Positions 18,983 through 27,165 of a DNA stretch of 54,998 bases are shown piece after piece. Made by a program: the position numbers and the translations under genes. Source of the stretch: Pseudomonadota bacterium (GTDB lineage: Bacteria > Pseudomonadota > Alphaproteobacteria > Rhizobiales > Beijerinckiaceae); the NCBI GenBank assembly GCA_021804825.1, contig JAJZGX010000003.1, forward strand, positions 1 through 54,998, given 5' to 3'. The stretch's first letter is position 1. Each line of letters starts with the position of its first letter. The notes under the pieces were generated by a model, which saw only the letters and a list, made by a program, of their open reading frames with translations, was not told where the DNA came from and did no database searches.

Positions 18983-20188
18983 TCAACGAGGCTTTTCAAA
19001 GAAAATCTGACGCACATTGATGGTGCCGATGGTGAAACCAGCTTCGCAATAGCTGAGGTAATATTCCCACATGCGGCGGAAGGGTTCATCAAAGCCGCCG
19101 GGGGCGATTTGCGGCCAGGCGGCACGGAAGCGGTCACGCCATTGCGCCAGGGTGCGGGCGTAATCAGACCCAAAGGCGCGCTCGCCAATGACATTGAGAT
19201 CAACCTTGGCACCGAGGGTGCGCAGACGGCTCAACGTCGGCAACATGCCGCCGGGGAAAATATGGCGGCGGATAAAATCAATATCGCGCCGGTAACCGGC
19301 AAACAGCGCCTCATCGATGGTGATGGCCTGAAGCCCGGCCCTTCCGCCGGGCTTCAGGCGGCCGCTCAATTGCGCGAAATATTTCGGCCAATAGGCTTCG
19401 CCAACCGCTTCGATCATTTCAATCGAGGCAATGGCGTCATAGACGCCGGTTTCATCGCGGTAATCGCGCAGTTCGACTTTGATTTTTTCATTGAGACCGG
19501 CGGCAAAAACCCGCTGACGGGCGACATCATATTGCGCCTGACTTATCGTCAGCGCGGTCACGTCGCAGCCGAAGTTCTGCGCAACAAACAAGGCAAAACC
19601 GCCCCAGCCGCAGCCGATCTCCAGCATGTGCTGGCCCGCGCTCAGGCCAAGGCCGCGGGCCAGTGCCAGTTGCTTGGCCTTTTGCGCCTGTGCCAGCGGC
19701 GTTTGCGGGGTTTCATAGAGGGCCGATGAATAATTCATGTCGGGGTCGAGCCAGGCACCGTAAAAGCCGTTGCCGAGATCGTAATGGGCATGGATGTTGC
19801 GCTTGGAGCCGCGGCGGCTGTTGCGGTTGAGAAAATGCTGGAAGCGTTGCAGAGCGCGCACCAGCGGGCGGTCTTGCAGCAGGCGCTGGATCACCGGTTG
19901 GTTGGCCGCAAACAGCGTCAGGAAGGCTGTAAGATCAGGCGTCTCCCACATGCCGGCAATATAGGCATCGGCGATGCCAATGTCGCCGCCACGGCTGAGC
20001 CAGCGCGCAAATTCGAGATCAAGAATGCGAATCTCGGCTGCGGGGCCTGGCACCTTGCCGCCAAAGCGATGCGTGCGACCATCGGGCATGATGAGATCGA
20101 GCGTGCCAACTTCCAACATGCTCGCCAGCCACAGCGCGCGGCGCACCGGCGCACTGTAAGATCGGATGGTTTCAGGTGTCATGGTCAT
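18983..20188 (-). CDS. Cfa-like SAM-dependent methyltransferase with altered active site
   Basis: A 401-residue protein with Cfa-family architecture and the SAM motif LEIGCGWGG. Compared with canonical cyclopropane synthase, the active-site Cys is Ser155 (YSSALY) and the active-site His is Gln287 (LQAITI). The Glu (MIEAVG) and Tyr (DYARTL) are kept. Loss of two bicarbonate-site residues suggests methylation or methylenation of fatty acids rather than ring closure, as in UfaM/TmsB-type enzymes. The start at 20188 is preceded by AAGGA. It is the last gene of a minus-strand series that includes DUF1365 and FAD-enzyme genes. Confidence 0.85.
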   Translation of the reverse strand: MTMTPETIRSYSAPVRRALWLASMLEVGTLDLIMPDGRTHRFGGKVPGPAAEIRILDLEFARWLSRGGDIGIADAYIAGMWETPDLTAFLTLFAANQPVIQRLLQDRPLVRALQRFQHFLNRNSRRGSKRNIHAHYDLGNGFYGAWLDPDMNYSSALYETPQTPLAQAQKAKQLALARGLGLSAGQHMLEIGCGWGGFALFVAQNFGCDVTALTISQAQYDVARQRVFAAGLNEKIKVELRDYRDETGVYDAIASIEMIEAVGEAYWPKYFAQLSGRLKPGGRAGLQAITIDEALFAGYRRDIDFIRRHIFPGGMLPTLSRLRTLGAKVDLNVIGERAFGSDYARTLAQWRDRFRAAWPQIAPGGFDEPFRRMWEYYLSYCEAGFTIGTINVRQIFFEKPR

Positions 20189-20244
20189 GATCAATCCTTG
20201 CAACCGCGAACCCATGATACGGTCATAGCCGCCCTCTCACGTCT

Positions 20245-21030
20245 TCACACAAGGCTGGTAGGGGCAGGCGGGCTGGGCCGCACCCGCAGTCGCATCCCCT
20301 TCAGCCACAAGCGCAAAGCCTCCCAGTGAATGGCGGCAACGACTTTAAGCGTCATCATCGGCAGGGCGAAAAAGACGCGCAAAATCTGATTGCTGTCAAG
20401 GGGATATTGCGTGGCGCTGAAGGTCGCGGCAAAGACCGGAATGGTGCCGCTGGTCTCGAGGATTCGCAAGGTCAAATGCTGTGAGGGCACCCGCAAACGG
20501 AAGTGATATTGCAGGTCCATGTCCATGAACGGCGAGACATAAAAGCGCTTGGCGCAGCTCTGACGAATGCCGACATTGCTGGCGTCACCGGCATGAACCG
20601 GGGCGATGTAGCTGTGAAACTCGCCAAAGGTATTGCGAACCTCATAGATGAGCGCCACGAGTTCGCCGCTAGCGAAGCAATAATAGACAGAAATCGGGTT
20701 GAACACGAAGCCGAGGATGCGCGGATAGCATAACAGCACTACGCGATCTGCAACGAGGTTGGCGGTGGCGAGCATGGCATCGACCGCGGCCCGCAGCGGC
20801 CCGTCATGATGGGGGGCGTGGTCTTCGGGATAAAACGCCATGAGATTGCGCCGCCCGACCGAGAAAAACCGCGATTGCCTATCCGCCTCATCGAGCCGAT
20901 CAATATCGATCAGCAGATTGGCAACCTGGTAGGTGAAACGATGGCCCACAGGATGCAGGCGCGCATGCATCACCTTGCCCCGATAAAGGCTGGCAGCCGG
21001 TTGCCGTGTGGCATCAAAAGCTGTGGTCAT
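20245..21030 (-). CDS. DUF1365 domain protein
   Basis: A 261-residue protein of the DUF1365 family (YRGKVMHARLHPVGHRFTY near the N-terminus; FNPISVYYCF and PVHAGDAS-type segments later). The biochemical role is not established. The family occurs almost always beside an FAD amine-oxidase-like protein and a Cfa-like methyltransferase, as here, which suggests a shared lipid pathway. Its ATG overlaps the stop of the FAD enzyme by four bases (ATGA, 21027-21030), so the two are translationally coupled. Confidence 0.88.
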   Translation of the reverse strand: MTTAFDATRQPAASLYRGKVMHARLHPVGHRFTYQVANLLIDIDRLDEADRQSRFFSVGRRNLMAFYPEDHAPHHDGPLRAAVDAMLATANLVADRVVLLCYPRILGFVFNPISVYYCFASGELVALIYEVRNTFGEFHSYIAPVHAGDASNVGIRQSCAKRFYVSPFMDMDLQYHFRLRVPSQHLTLRILETSGTIPVFAATFSATQYPLDSNQILRVFFALPMMTLKVVAAIHWEALRLWLKGMRLRVRPSPPAPTSLV

Positions 21031-22373
21031 GACGCGTCCACCAATTGTCGCGGCTCAGGCAGCGAGGACAATGGTAGTTTAGGCGCTTGTGGGGGCAGGG
21101 TCCATGGCGCGCGCCCGCCGAGCGCCGCGCCCGCTTCAAGCCCGGAGCGTATGCCATCTTCGTGAAAGCCGTGGCCGGTCCAGGCGCCGCACCACGAGAT
21201 GCGGTCGCGTCCCTGAATTTCTGGCAAGCGGGCGCGTGCCGCCAGCGCCTCGGCGTCAAATTGCGGATGAGCGTAGGAAAACTCGGCGTGCACGCGTGCC
21301 GGATCGGGCTCGAAGGGCGGATTGAGACTGACAAACAGCGGGCACGCGGCGGGCAGCCCTTGCAAGGCATTCATCCAATAAGTGACAGAGACTTTCTCGC
21401 CCTCGCGCCCCTGCAGGCGCAGGAAATTCCATGCCGCCCAGGCACGTCGACGTTGTGGCATCAATGCCGGGTCGCTGTGGAGCACGACCCGGTTCTGGCT
21501 GGTGTGCAAGCCGCCCATCACCGCGCGTTCGCGCGGCGTCGGGTCAGCAAGCAAGGCCATGGCTTGCGGCGCGTGGGTCGCCAGCACCACATGATCAAAA
21601 AGCTCCTGGTGGCCGCTGGCATCGTGGACGCTGACGCCGCTTGCCTCCCGGCGCACCGAGGTGACTTCGCGGCCAAGGCGCAATTGACCCCTCAAGATGA
21701 CGCCCAACCGTTCGACATAGCTGCGTGATCCGCCGGTCACGGTGCGCCATTGCGGCCGCTGCCATTGCAAAAGCGCATGGTTCTCGAAAAATTCGATAAA
21801 GCTTTGCGCTGGAAACGCCAGCATAGCCCGCGGCGACGTTGACCAGATCGCCGCCCCCATCGGCACCAGGTAATCGGTCTGCAAGCGTTGGCAGAAGCGA
21901 TGGCGCGCGAGATAGGCGCCCAAGGAGGCCGTGCCGATGCTGCCCTGTTTCAGGTCTGATGCCGCCTGCTTCTGGAAGCGCAGGATTTCCCGCAGCATGT
22001 TGAGGAAGGAGGGGGAAGCCATGTTGCGGCGCTGTGCGAAAAGCCGATTGAAGGCGCCCGGCCCTTCGGCACCGCACCATTCGAACGCGCCGTGGTTGGC
22101 CGACACCGAAAAACTCATGTCGGAGGGCTGTGTCGCGACGCCTGCCCATTCAAAAAACGCACGCAAATTCGGATAGTTTGGCTCATTATAGACGATGAAC
22201 CCGGTATCAACCGGAAGTGTGCCGCCACGCCAGGCGACATCGACGGTCGCGGCATGGCCGCCGGCGCGGTTTTCGCGCTCATAAATGACGACCTCATGGC
22301 GTTCGGGCGCGTGATTGAGCGACAGGGCCGCGGCGTGGCCGGCAATGCCGGAGCCGATGATTGCGATGCGCAT
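21027..22373 (-). CDS. FAD-dependent amine-oxidase-like oxidoreductase
   Basis: A 448-residue flavoprotein beginning MRIAIIGSGIAGHAAAL, a perfect FAD-binding GxGxxG (7-12), with the YERENRAGGHA second motif and a C-terminal CGAWTGHGFHEDGIRSG FAD-contact segment. It is annotated in most genomes as an amine oxidase or NAD/FAD-binding protein. In gene clusters like this one such proteins act on fatty acyl chains; in Rhodobacter a related photo-oxidative stress gene takes part in furan fatty acid formation (from memory, not checked). It is coupled to the DUF1365 gene and lies 79 bases after the photolyase gene. Confidence 0.88.
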   Translation of the reverse strand: MRIAIIGSGIAGHAAALSLNHAPERHEVVIYERENRAGGHAATVDVAWRGGTLPVDTGFIVYNEPNYPNLRAFFEWAGVATQPSDMSFSVSANHGAFEWCGAEGPGAFNRLFAQRRNMASPSFLNMLREILRFQKQAASDLKQGSIGTASLGAYLARHRFCQRLQTDYLVPMGAAIWSTSPRAMLAFPAQSFIEFFENHALLQWQRPQWRTVTGGSRSYVERLGVILRGQLRLGREVTSVRREASGVSVHDASGHQELFDHVVLATHAPQAMALLADPTPRERAVMGGLHTSQNRVVLHSDPALMPQRRRAWAAWNFLRLQGREGEKVSVTYWMNALQGLPAACPLFVSLNPPFEPDPARVHAEFSYAHPQFDAEALAARARLPEIQGRDRISWCGAWTGHGFHEDGIRSGLEAGAALGGRAPWTLPPQAPKLPLSSLPEPRQLVDAS

Positions 22374-22452
22374 GTGTCTGATTTCAATCCCGGCGTTGCG
22401 TGGTTGATCTGGGCAGCAATAAAGCGCTTACGTGCGGCAGTGCGGCTTGGTT

Positions 22453-23934
22453 TCATTGCGCTGCAAAATTATCGCGCGGTTGCAGACTGGCAAAAGCGCT
22501 GAGGGCTCTGGCGCGACCATGATCAAGCTCGACCAGCGGCCGCGGATAGGTGGCCCCCAGAGTGATACCAGCTTTTGCGAGCAGCGCCGGTGGTGCCTGC
22601 CAGGGGGCATGGATGTGCGCTGACGCGAGGCCCGCCAGTTCGGGCACAAAGCGGCGCACATAGGTGCCATCGGGGTCAAATTTCGCGCCTTGCAGCACCG
22701 GGTTGAAAATGCGGAAATAGGGTGCCGCATCCGCACCGGACCCTGCCACCCATTGCCAGGACGCGGCATTATTGGCGGGATCGGCGTCGCATAATGTGTC
22801 CCAGAACCAGGCTTCGCCGTGCCGCCAATCGATCATCACATGCTTGATCAGAAATGACGCGGCGATCATCCGCACGCGGTTGTGCATGGTGCCGGTCTGC
22901 CAGAGTTCGCGCATGCCGGCATCGACAATGGGATAGCCGGTCTGTCCGCGCTGCCAGGCGCGCAACGCCATGGCATCTTCGCGCCATGGAAAATGGTCGA
23001 ACCGCGGTTGGAAGTTCTTGGAGGCCAATTCGGGATTGTAATGCAGCAGATGATAGGAAAATTCGCGCCAGCCCAATTCGGAGCGAAATTTTTCAAGGTC
23101 ACGTTCGGAGGCGTTGGTATCGCCCGCGGCCACGGCATTGCCGGCATAATGCCAGATCTGATGAGGGCTGATGTCACCAAACCGCAAATGCGCTGAGAGT
23201 TTCGAGGTTATATCAAGATCCGGCCTGTCACGATGCGTGGCGTAATGCGGCAGACCATTATTGAGAAAGTCCCTCAGGCGTTGCTGGGCACCGGTCTCAC
23301 CGGGGGTAAAAGTCGCACGCAGGCCCTCCGCCCAATCGGGTGTGCGGGGAAGCAACGCCAGTTCGGCAAGATCGACCTCATCGGGTAGCTTGGCGTCGTG
23401 ATGAAATCCCCGCAAGCTATCAGGCGCAGGAATCGGCGCTCGCGGCTCACCTCTGGCGCGGGCCTGCCGCCAGAACGGCGTGAAGACGCGGGCCGGATCG
23501 CCTGCTTTGGTGGCGACCTCCCAAGGCTCGTAAAGCAGCGCGGCATTGAAACTGTCGCAGCGCAGGCCGCGCTCACGCAGCATGGTCTTGAGGGGCGCAT
23601 CAATGCGCGTCGCATCATGGCCATAGCGCCGGTTCCAAAGAACCGTAGTGGCACCGGTGGCTTCACACAGGGCGGGCAAGATGGTCGCCGCAGGGCCTCT
23701 GAAATACCGCAACTGCGCCCCGCGCGCCGTCAGCGCTTGCTGAAGGTCGACAAGGGCATGATGCAGCCACCAGCGCGAGGCGCCGCCATGCGGGCGATGG
23801 CCGGGCGTGTCATCTTCGAGGCAGAAGACGCATAGCAAGGGCTGGCCGCTGGCTACGGCCTGCGTGAGGGCGAGATTGTCGGAGACGCGCAGATCCGTCC
23901 GGAACCACACGATGACCGGTGCTGTGTTTTGCAA
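22453..23934 (-). CDS. phr: Deoxyribodipyrimidine photolyase
   Basis: A 493-residue class I DNA photolyase that uses FADH- and light to split pyrimidine dimers. The N-terminal antenna domain has WFRTDLRVSDN. The C-terminal FAD domain has GYPIVDAGMREL, MHNRVRM and WRHGEAWFWDTL, followed by DPANNAASWQWVAG, the flavin- and DNA-contact region. Length is typical. It is on the same strand as hspQ upstream and the FAD enzyme downstream. Its position before lipid-modifying genes recalls singlet-oxygen (RpoE-ChrR) regulons, but I found no clear promoter for that sigma factor. Confidence 0.96.
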   Translation of the reverse strand: MQNTAPVIVWFRTDLRVSDNLALTQAVASGQPLLCVFCLEDDTPGHRPHGGASRWWLHHALVDLQQALTARGAQLRYFRGPAATILPALCEATGATTVLWNRRYGHDATRIDAPLKTMLRERGLRCDSFNAALLYEPWEVATKAGDPARVFTPFWRQARARGEPRAPIPAPDSLRGFHHDAKLPDEVDLAELALLPRTPDWAEGLRATFTPGETGAQQRLRDFLNNGLPHYATHRDRPDLDITSKLSAHLRFGDISPHQIWHYAGNAVAAGDTNASERDLEKFRSELGWREFSYHLLHYNPELASKNFQPRFDHFPWREDAMALRAWQRGQTGYPIVDAGMRELWQTGTMHNRVRMIAASFLIKHVMIDWRHGEAWFWDTLCDADPANNAASWQWVAGSGADAAPYFRIFNPVLQGAKFDPDGTYVRRFVPELAGLASAHIHAPWQAPPALLAKAGITLGATYPRPLVELDHGRARALSAFASLQPRDNFAAQ

Positions 23935-24035
23935 GACTGAAATAACCCCGACCCCGCTTGTTCTTCAGCAGCAAGGTTTATGGCGCCTTGTGGCAAAGGC
24001 AAGGGTGGGTGGCGCAAATTGCGCTGTGGCGGGGG

Positions 24036-24365
24036 CTAATTGTGCTTGCCGGGGCGCACCGCGTAGCTGCCATCGGCATTGCGGATGAATAATTCATCGA
24101 CCTGGGCATGGCGCAAGGGCTCGCCTGTGAGATCGGGCAGCAAGTTCTGCTCCGAGACATAGGCGACATATTCGGTTTCGGCATTCTCGGCAAACAGATG
24201 ATAAAACGGTTGATCCTTGCGCGGACGCACGCCCTCGGGAATCGCCAGCCACCATTCCTCGCTGTTGGAGAATACCGGATCGACATCAAAAATTATGCCG
24301 CGAAAAGGGTATTTGCGGTGTCGCACCACCGCGCCAATGCCATATTTCGCCGTTCGCTCTTTCAT
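24036..24365 (-). CDS. hspQ: Heat shock protein HspQ (hemimethylated-DNA-binding YccV fold)
   Basis: A 109-residue HspQ/YccV-family protein. KYGIGAVVRHRKYPFRGIIFDVDP and later RPRKDQPFYHLFAEN are family signatures. In enterobacteria HspQ is heat-induced and acts as a Lon-specificity enhancer; earlier work on YccV described binding to hemimethylated DNA. A small hairpin covers the Shine-Dalgarno region just before the ATG (24371-24388). It lies 101 bases upstream of the photolyase start on the same strand, so co-transcription is possible. Confidence 0.92.
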   Translation of the reverse strand: MKERTAKYGIGAVVRHRKYPFRGIIFDVDPVFSNSEEWWLAIPEGVRPRKDQPFYHLFAENAETEYVAYVSEQNLLPDLTGEPLRHAQVDELFIRNADGSYAVRPGKHN

Positions 24366-24370
24366 CAGCG

Positions 24371-24388
24371 CACCACCTTCAAGTGGTG
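24371..24388 (-). promoter_or_regulatory. Hairpin over the hspQ ribosome-binding site
   Basis: On the coding strand CACCAC-TTGAAG-GTGGTG forms a 6-base stem five bases upstream of the ATG. The loop and right arm contain the AAGGTGG Shine-Dalgarno, so pairing could hide it. A temperature-sensing role is only a possibility. Confidence 0.4.
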
Positions 24389-24448
24389 TCTTTTATCAGC
24401 TTTATCGCGCTGTGCCACATCAAAGCCGCGTGATGCTTTACGCAGCGG

Positions 24449-25492
24449 TCATGCCGCTCGATAAATCTCGGCGAGATCGGGGTCACGGCGGGCGACCTCA
24501 TCGGCCAGATCGACCATCACCTTGGCCTGCTTCCAGGTGGCGTCGTCCTGCATCTTGCCATCGATCATCACGGCGCCCGAGCCATCCGGCATGGCGGCAA
24601 GGATGCGCCGCGCAAAGGCGACCTCAGCCGGATCAGGCGAAAACACCCGCTTGGCTATGGCGATCTGGCTGGGATGCAGCGTCCAGGCACCGACGCAGCC
24701 CATCAGGAACGCGTTGCGGAATTGCGCTTCGCAAGCTTCGGCATCCGAAAAGTCACCAAAGGGGCCATAGAAGGCCTTCAAACCCTGCGCGGCGCAAGCA
24801 TCGACCATTTTGGCGATGGTGTAGTGCCAGAGGTCCTGCTGGAAATGCGGACGCGGCACCGTGGCGCCAGCATCCGCGAGCACTCGATAGTCCGGATGCC
24901 CGCCCCCGACCCTGGTCGTCTTCATCGCCCTTGAGGCGGCGAGGTCGGCCGGCCCCAGACTCATGCCGTGCATGCGCGGTGAGGCGCGGGCAATATCAAT
25001 GACATTGTTGACGCCTTCGGCAGTCTCGAGAATGGCGTGGATGAGAATCGGCTTCACGAGCTTGTGGCGCGCTTCGAGCTGGGCGAGCAATTGATCGAGA
25101 TAGTGAATATCCCACGGCCCCTCGACTTTGGGGAGCATGATGACATCCAATTTGTCACCGATAGCCGCGACGATCTCGGTGACATCATCCAGCAACCACG
25201 GCGAGTTCAGCGCGTTGACGCGAGTCCACAAGCCGGTCGAGCCAAAATCATGGGCGCGGGCCATGTCGATGAAACCATGGCGGGCGGCAAGCTTGGCTTC
25301 TACCGGCACGGCGTCTTCGAGATTGCCGAGAATGACATCGGTCTTGGCGATCATCTCGCCAACGCGCTCGCGGAGCTTGGCATTGTGGGGTGGCACGAAA
25401 TGGATCATACGTTCGACGCGTGCCGGCAATTCGCGAAGCGGGGCAGGGGCGCCGAGCGCGAGCGGGGCGTAAAAGGCGCGTGGAGATTTCAT
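24449..25492 (-). CDS. HpcH/HpaI family malyl-CoA lyase-like enzyme
   Basis: A 347-residue CoA-ester lyase of the CitE/Mcl family, cleaving or hydrolysing (methyl)malyl-CoA. NLEDAVP supplies metal-binding acids, MLPKVEG and ETAEGVNN carry the conserved Lys and Glu, and [14 protein letters not shown] and GPFGDFSD match L-malyl-CoA/beta-methylmalyl-CoA lyases. The paralogous malyl-CoA thioesterase (Mcl2) has the same fold, so lyase or thioesterase cannot be decided here. The ATG at 25492 has GAGGAA directly upstream. No other ethylmalonyl-CoA or glyoxylate-cycle gene is nearby. Confidence 0.85.
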   Translation of the reverse strand: MKSPRAFYAPLALGAPAPLRELPARVERMIHFVPPHNAKLRERVGEMIAKTDVILGNLEDAVPVEAKLAARHGFIDMARAHDFGSTGLWTRVNALNSPWLLDDVTEIVAAIGDKLDVIMLPKVEGPWDIHYLDQLLAQLEARHKLVKPILIHAILETAEGVNNVIDIARASPRMHGMSLGPADLAASRAMKTTRVGGGHPDYRVLADAGATVPRPHFQQDLWHYTIAKMVDACAAQGLKAFYGPFGDFSDAEACEAQFRNAFLMGCVGAWTLHPSQIAIAKRVFSPDPAEVAFARRILAAMPDGSGAVMIDGKMQDDATWKQAKVMVDLADEVARRDPDLAEIYRAA

Positions 25493-25645
25493 GTTTTCCT
25501 CGATAAAGTTGCGGCACCGTCCTAGATTCAGTCGTCCCCGGCGCGCAAGCCATCACTTCGTTCGCCCCGGCTGCATTTTTTTGCTGCGCTGTGCGCAAGG
25601 CATTGCTATAGAGCGCCGCTAGCAACGCGCCAACAGCGCAAGCGG

Positions 25646-25730
25646 GCGGGCGTGGCGGAACTGGTAGACGCGCCGGATTTAGGTTCCGGTGATGCAAATC
25701 GTGGGGGTTCGAGTCCCTTCGCCCGCACCA
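25646..25730 (+). tRNA. tRNA-Leu(TAG)
   Basis: An 85-base class II tRNA with encoded CCA. Acceptor GCGGGCG pairs with CGCCCGC, the anticodon stem CCGGA/TCCGG closes loop TTTAGGT with anticodon TAG, and a long variable arm precedes the TTCGAGT T-loop. It lies 67 bases before tig. Confidence 0.97.
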
Positions 25731-25797
25731 GCCGCTTTTTGGGTTCAAATCATGCGCCTGCCGACAAGCAGGCCGATCATGCAAGGTGGAATGAGAG

Positions 25798-27138
25798 ATG
25801 CAGGTAACCGAGACGGCCTCCCATGGCCTGAAACGCGAATTCAAGGTGGTGATGGCTGCTGGTGATCTGGCCAAGCGTCTCGACGACCAATTGGATGAGA
25901 TGAAGACCAAAGTGCGCATCAACGGCTTCCGGCCGGGAAAGGTGCCGGTGGCGCATCTGCGTCGGCTTTATGGCAAGAGCATCATGAGCGATGTCATCCA
26001 GCAGGCCGTAGGCGAAGCCAATCAGAAGATTCTCGAAGATCACGGCCTGCGCGCCGCGATGGAGCCGAAAATCGCGCTGTCGGAAGATCGCGACGAGATC
26101 GAGCGCGTGCTCGAAGCCAAGGGCGATCTGGCTTTCACCATCAACATGGAAGCCTTGCCGAAATTCGAAGTGGGCGGTTTCGATACGCTTGAGTTGCAGC
26201 GCCTCGTGGCGCCGCTCGAAGACAGCGAAGTCGAAGCGGCGTTGCAGCGTCTGGCGCTGCGCAGCCGCACCTACACCCCCAAGGATGGTGCTGCTGCCGA
26301 TGGCGACCGCGTGACGCTGAGCTTTGCTGGCAAACTCAATGGCGAGGCCTTTGAGGGCGGCACCAGCGAGAGCATGGAAGTGGTGATCGGTTCCGAGCAA
26401 TTCATCCCGGGATTCGAGCAGCAGCTGGTTGGCATCAAGGCCGGTGAGGAGCGCGTGCTCAACGTGTCCTTCCCCGAAACCTATGCCGTGCCGAAACTGG
26501 CCGGGCAGGCCGTGACTTTCGATGTCAAGGCTTTCGACATTGCCGCGCCCGAAGCGCTGCTGATGGACGATGAATTTGCCAAAACCTTCGGTTTTGAGGA
26601 TTTTTCTGCGCTGCAAAACTCGGTGCGCGAGAGCTTGCAGCGCGACCACGATTCCATGAGCCGCGATAAATTGAAGCGCGCGCTGCTGGATGCACTCGAC
26701 GTGCAATATTCGTTTGAATTGCCGGAGGGGCTGGTCGAGGCGGAATTTGCCAATATCTGGCAGCAGGCTGCTGCGGAGCAGGCATCATCAGGGCGCAGTT
26801 TTGCCGATGATGACACGACCGAAGAAGCCGCCAAGGCGGAATATCACAAGATCGCCGAGCGTCGCGTGCGCCTCGGGCTGCTGCTGGCCGATGTCGGCGA
26901 GCGCGCCAAGGTGGAAATCTCCGAGGAGGATCTGCGTGCGGCGCTGTTCCGCCGAGCGCGCTCGTTCCCCGGCCAGGAACGCGAAGTGCTCGACTTTTAC
27001 ATGAAGAATGAGCAGGCGATGGCGGAAATCCGCGCGCCGATCTTCGAGGACAAGGTGGTGGATCACATCATCGCCCAGGCCAAGGTCTCCGACCACGCGG
27101 TGACGCGCGAAGAATTGTTCAAGCCGCTCGAAGAGTAA
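25798..27138 (+). CDS. tig: Trigger factor, ribosome-associated chaperone and peptidyl-prolyl isomerase
   Basis: A 446-residue trigger factor that binds near the ribosome exit tunnel and shields nascent chains. The N-terminal domain has the ribosome-binding GFRPGKVP (about 42-49). The FKBP-type PPIase domain follows at about 165-250, with DRVTLSFAGKLNGEAFEGG. The C-terminal domain is long and helical. GGTGGA precedes the ATG. The upstream tRNA-Leu is a usual neighbour; the clpP-clpX genes that often follow tig are absent, and an unrelated gene converges instead. Confidence 0.96.
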   Translation: MQVTETASHGLKREFKVVMAAGDLAKRLDDQLDEMKTKVRINGFRPGKVPVAHLRRLYGKSIMSDVIQQAVGEANQKILEDHGLRAAMEPKIALSEDRDEIERVLEAKGDLAFTINMEALPKFEVGGFDTLELQRLVAPLEDSEVEAALQRLALRSRTYTPKDGAAADGDRVTLSFAGKLNGEAFEGGTSESMEVVIGSEQFIPGFEQQLVGIKAGEERVLNVSFPETYAVPKLAGQAVTFDVKAFDIAAPEALLMDDEFAKTFGFEDFSALQNSVRESLQRDHDSMSRDKLKRALLDALDVQYSFELPEGLVEAEFANIWQQAAAEQASSGRSFADDDTTEEAAKAEYHKIAERRVRLGLLLADVGERAKVEISEEDLRAALFRRARSFPGQEREVLDFYMKNEQAMAEIRAPIFEDKVVDHIIAQAKVSDHAVTREELFKPLEE

Positions 27139-27165
27139 GGCGGGCGAGGGCCCCCGCGCCGCGCC

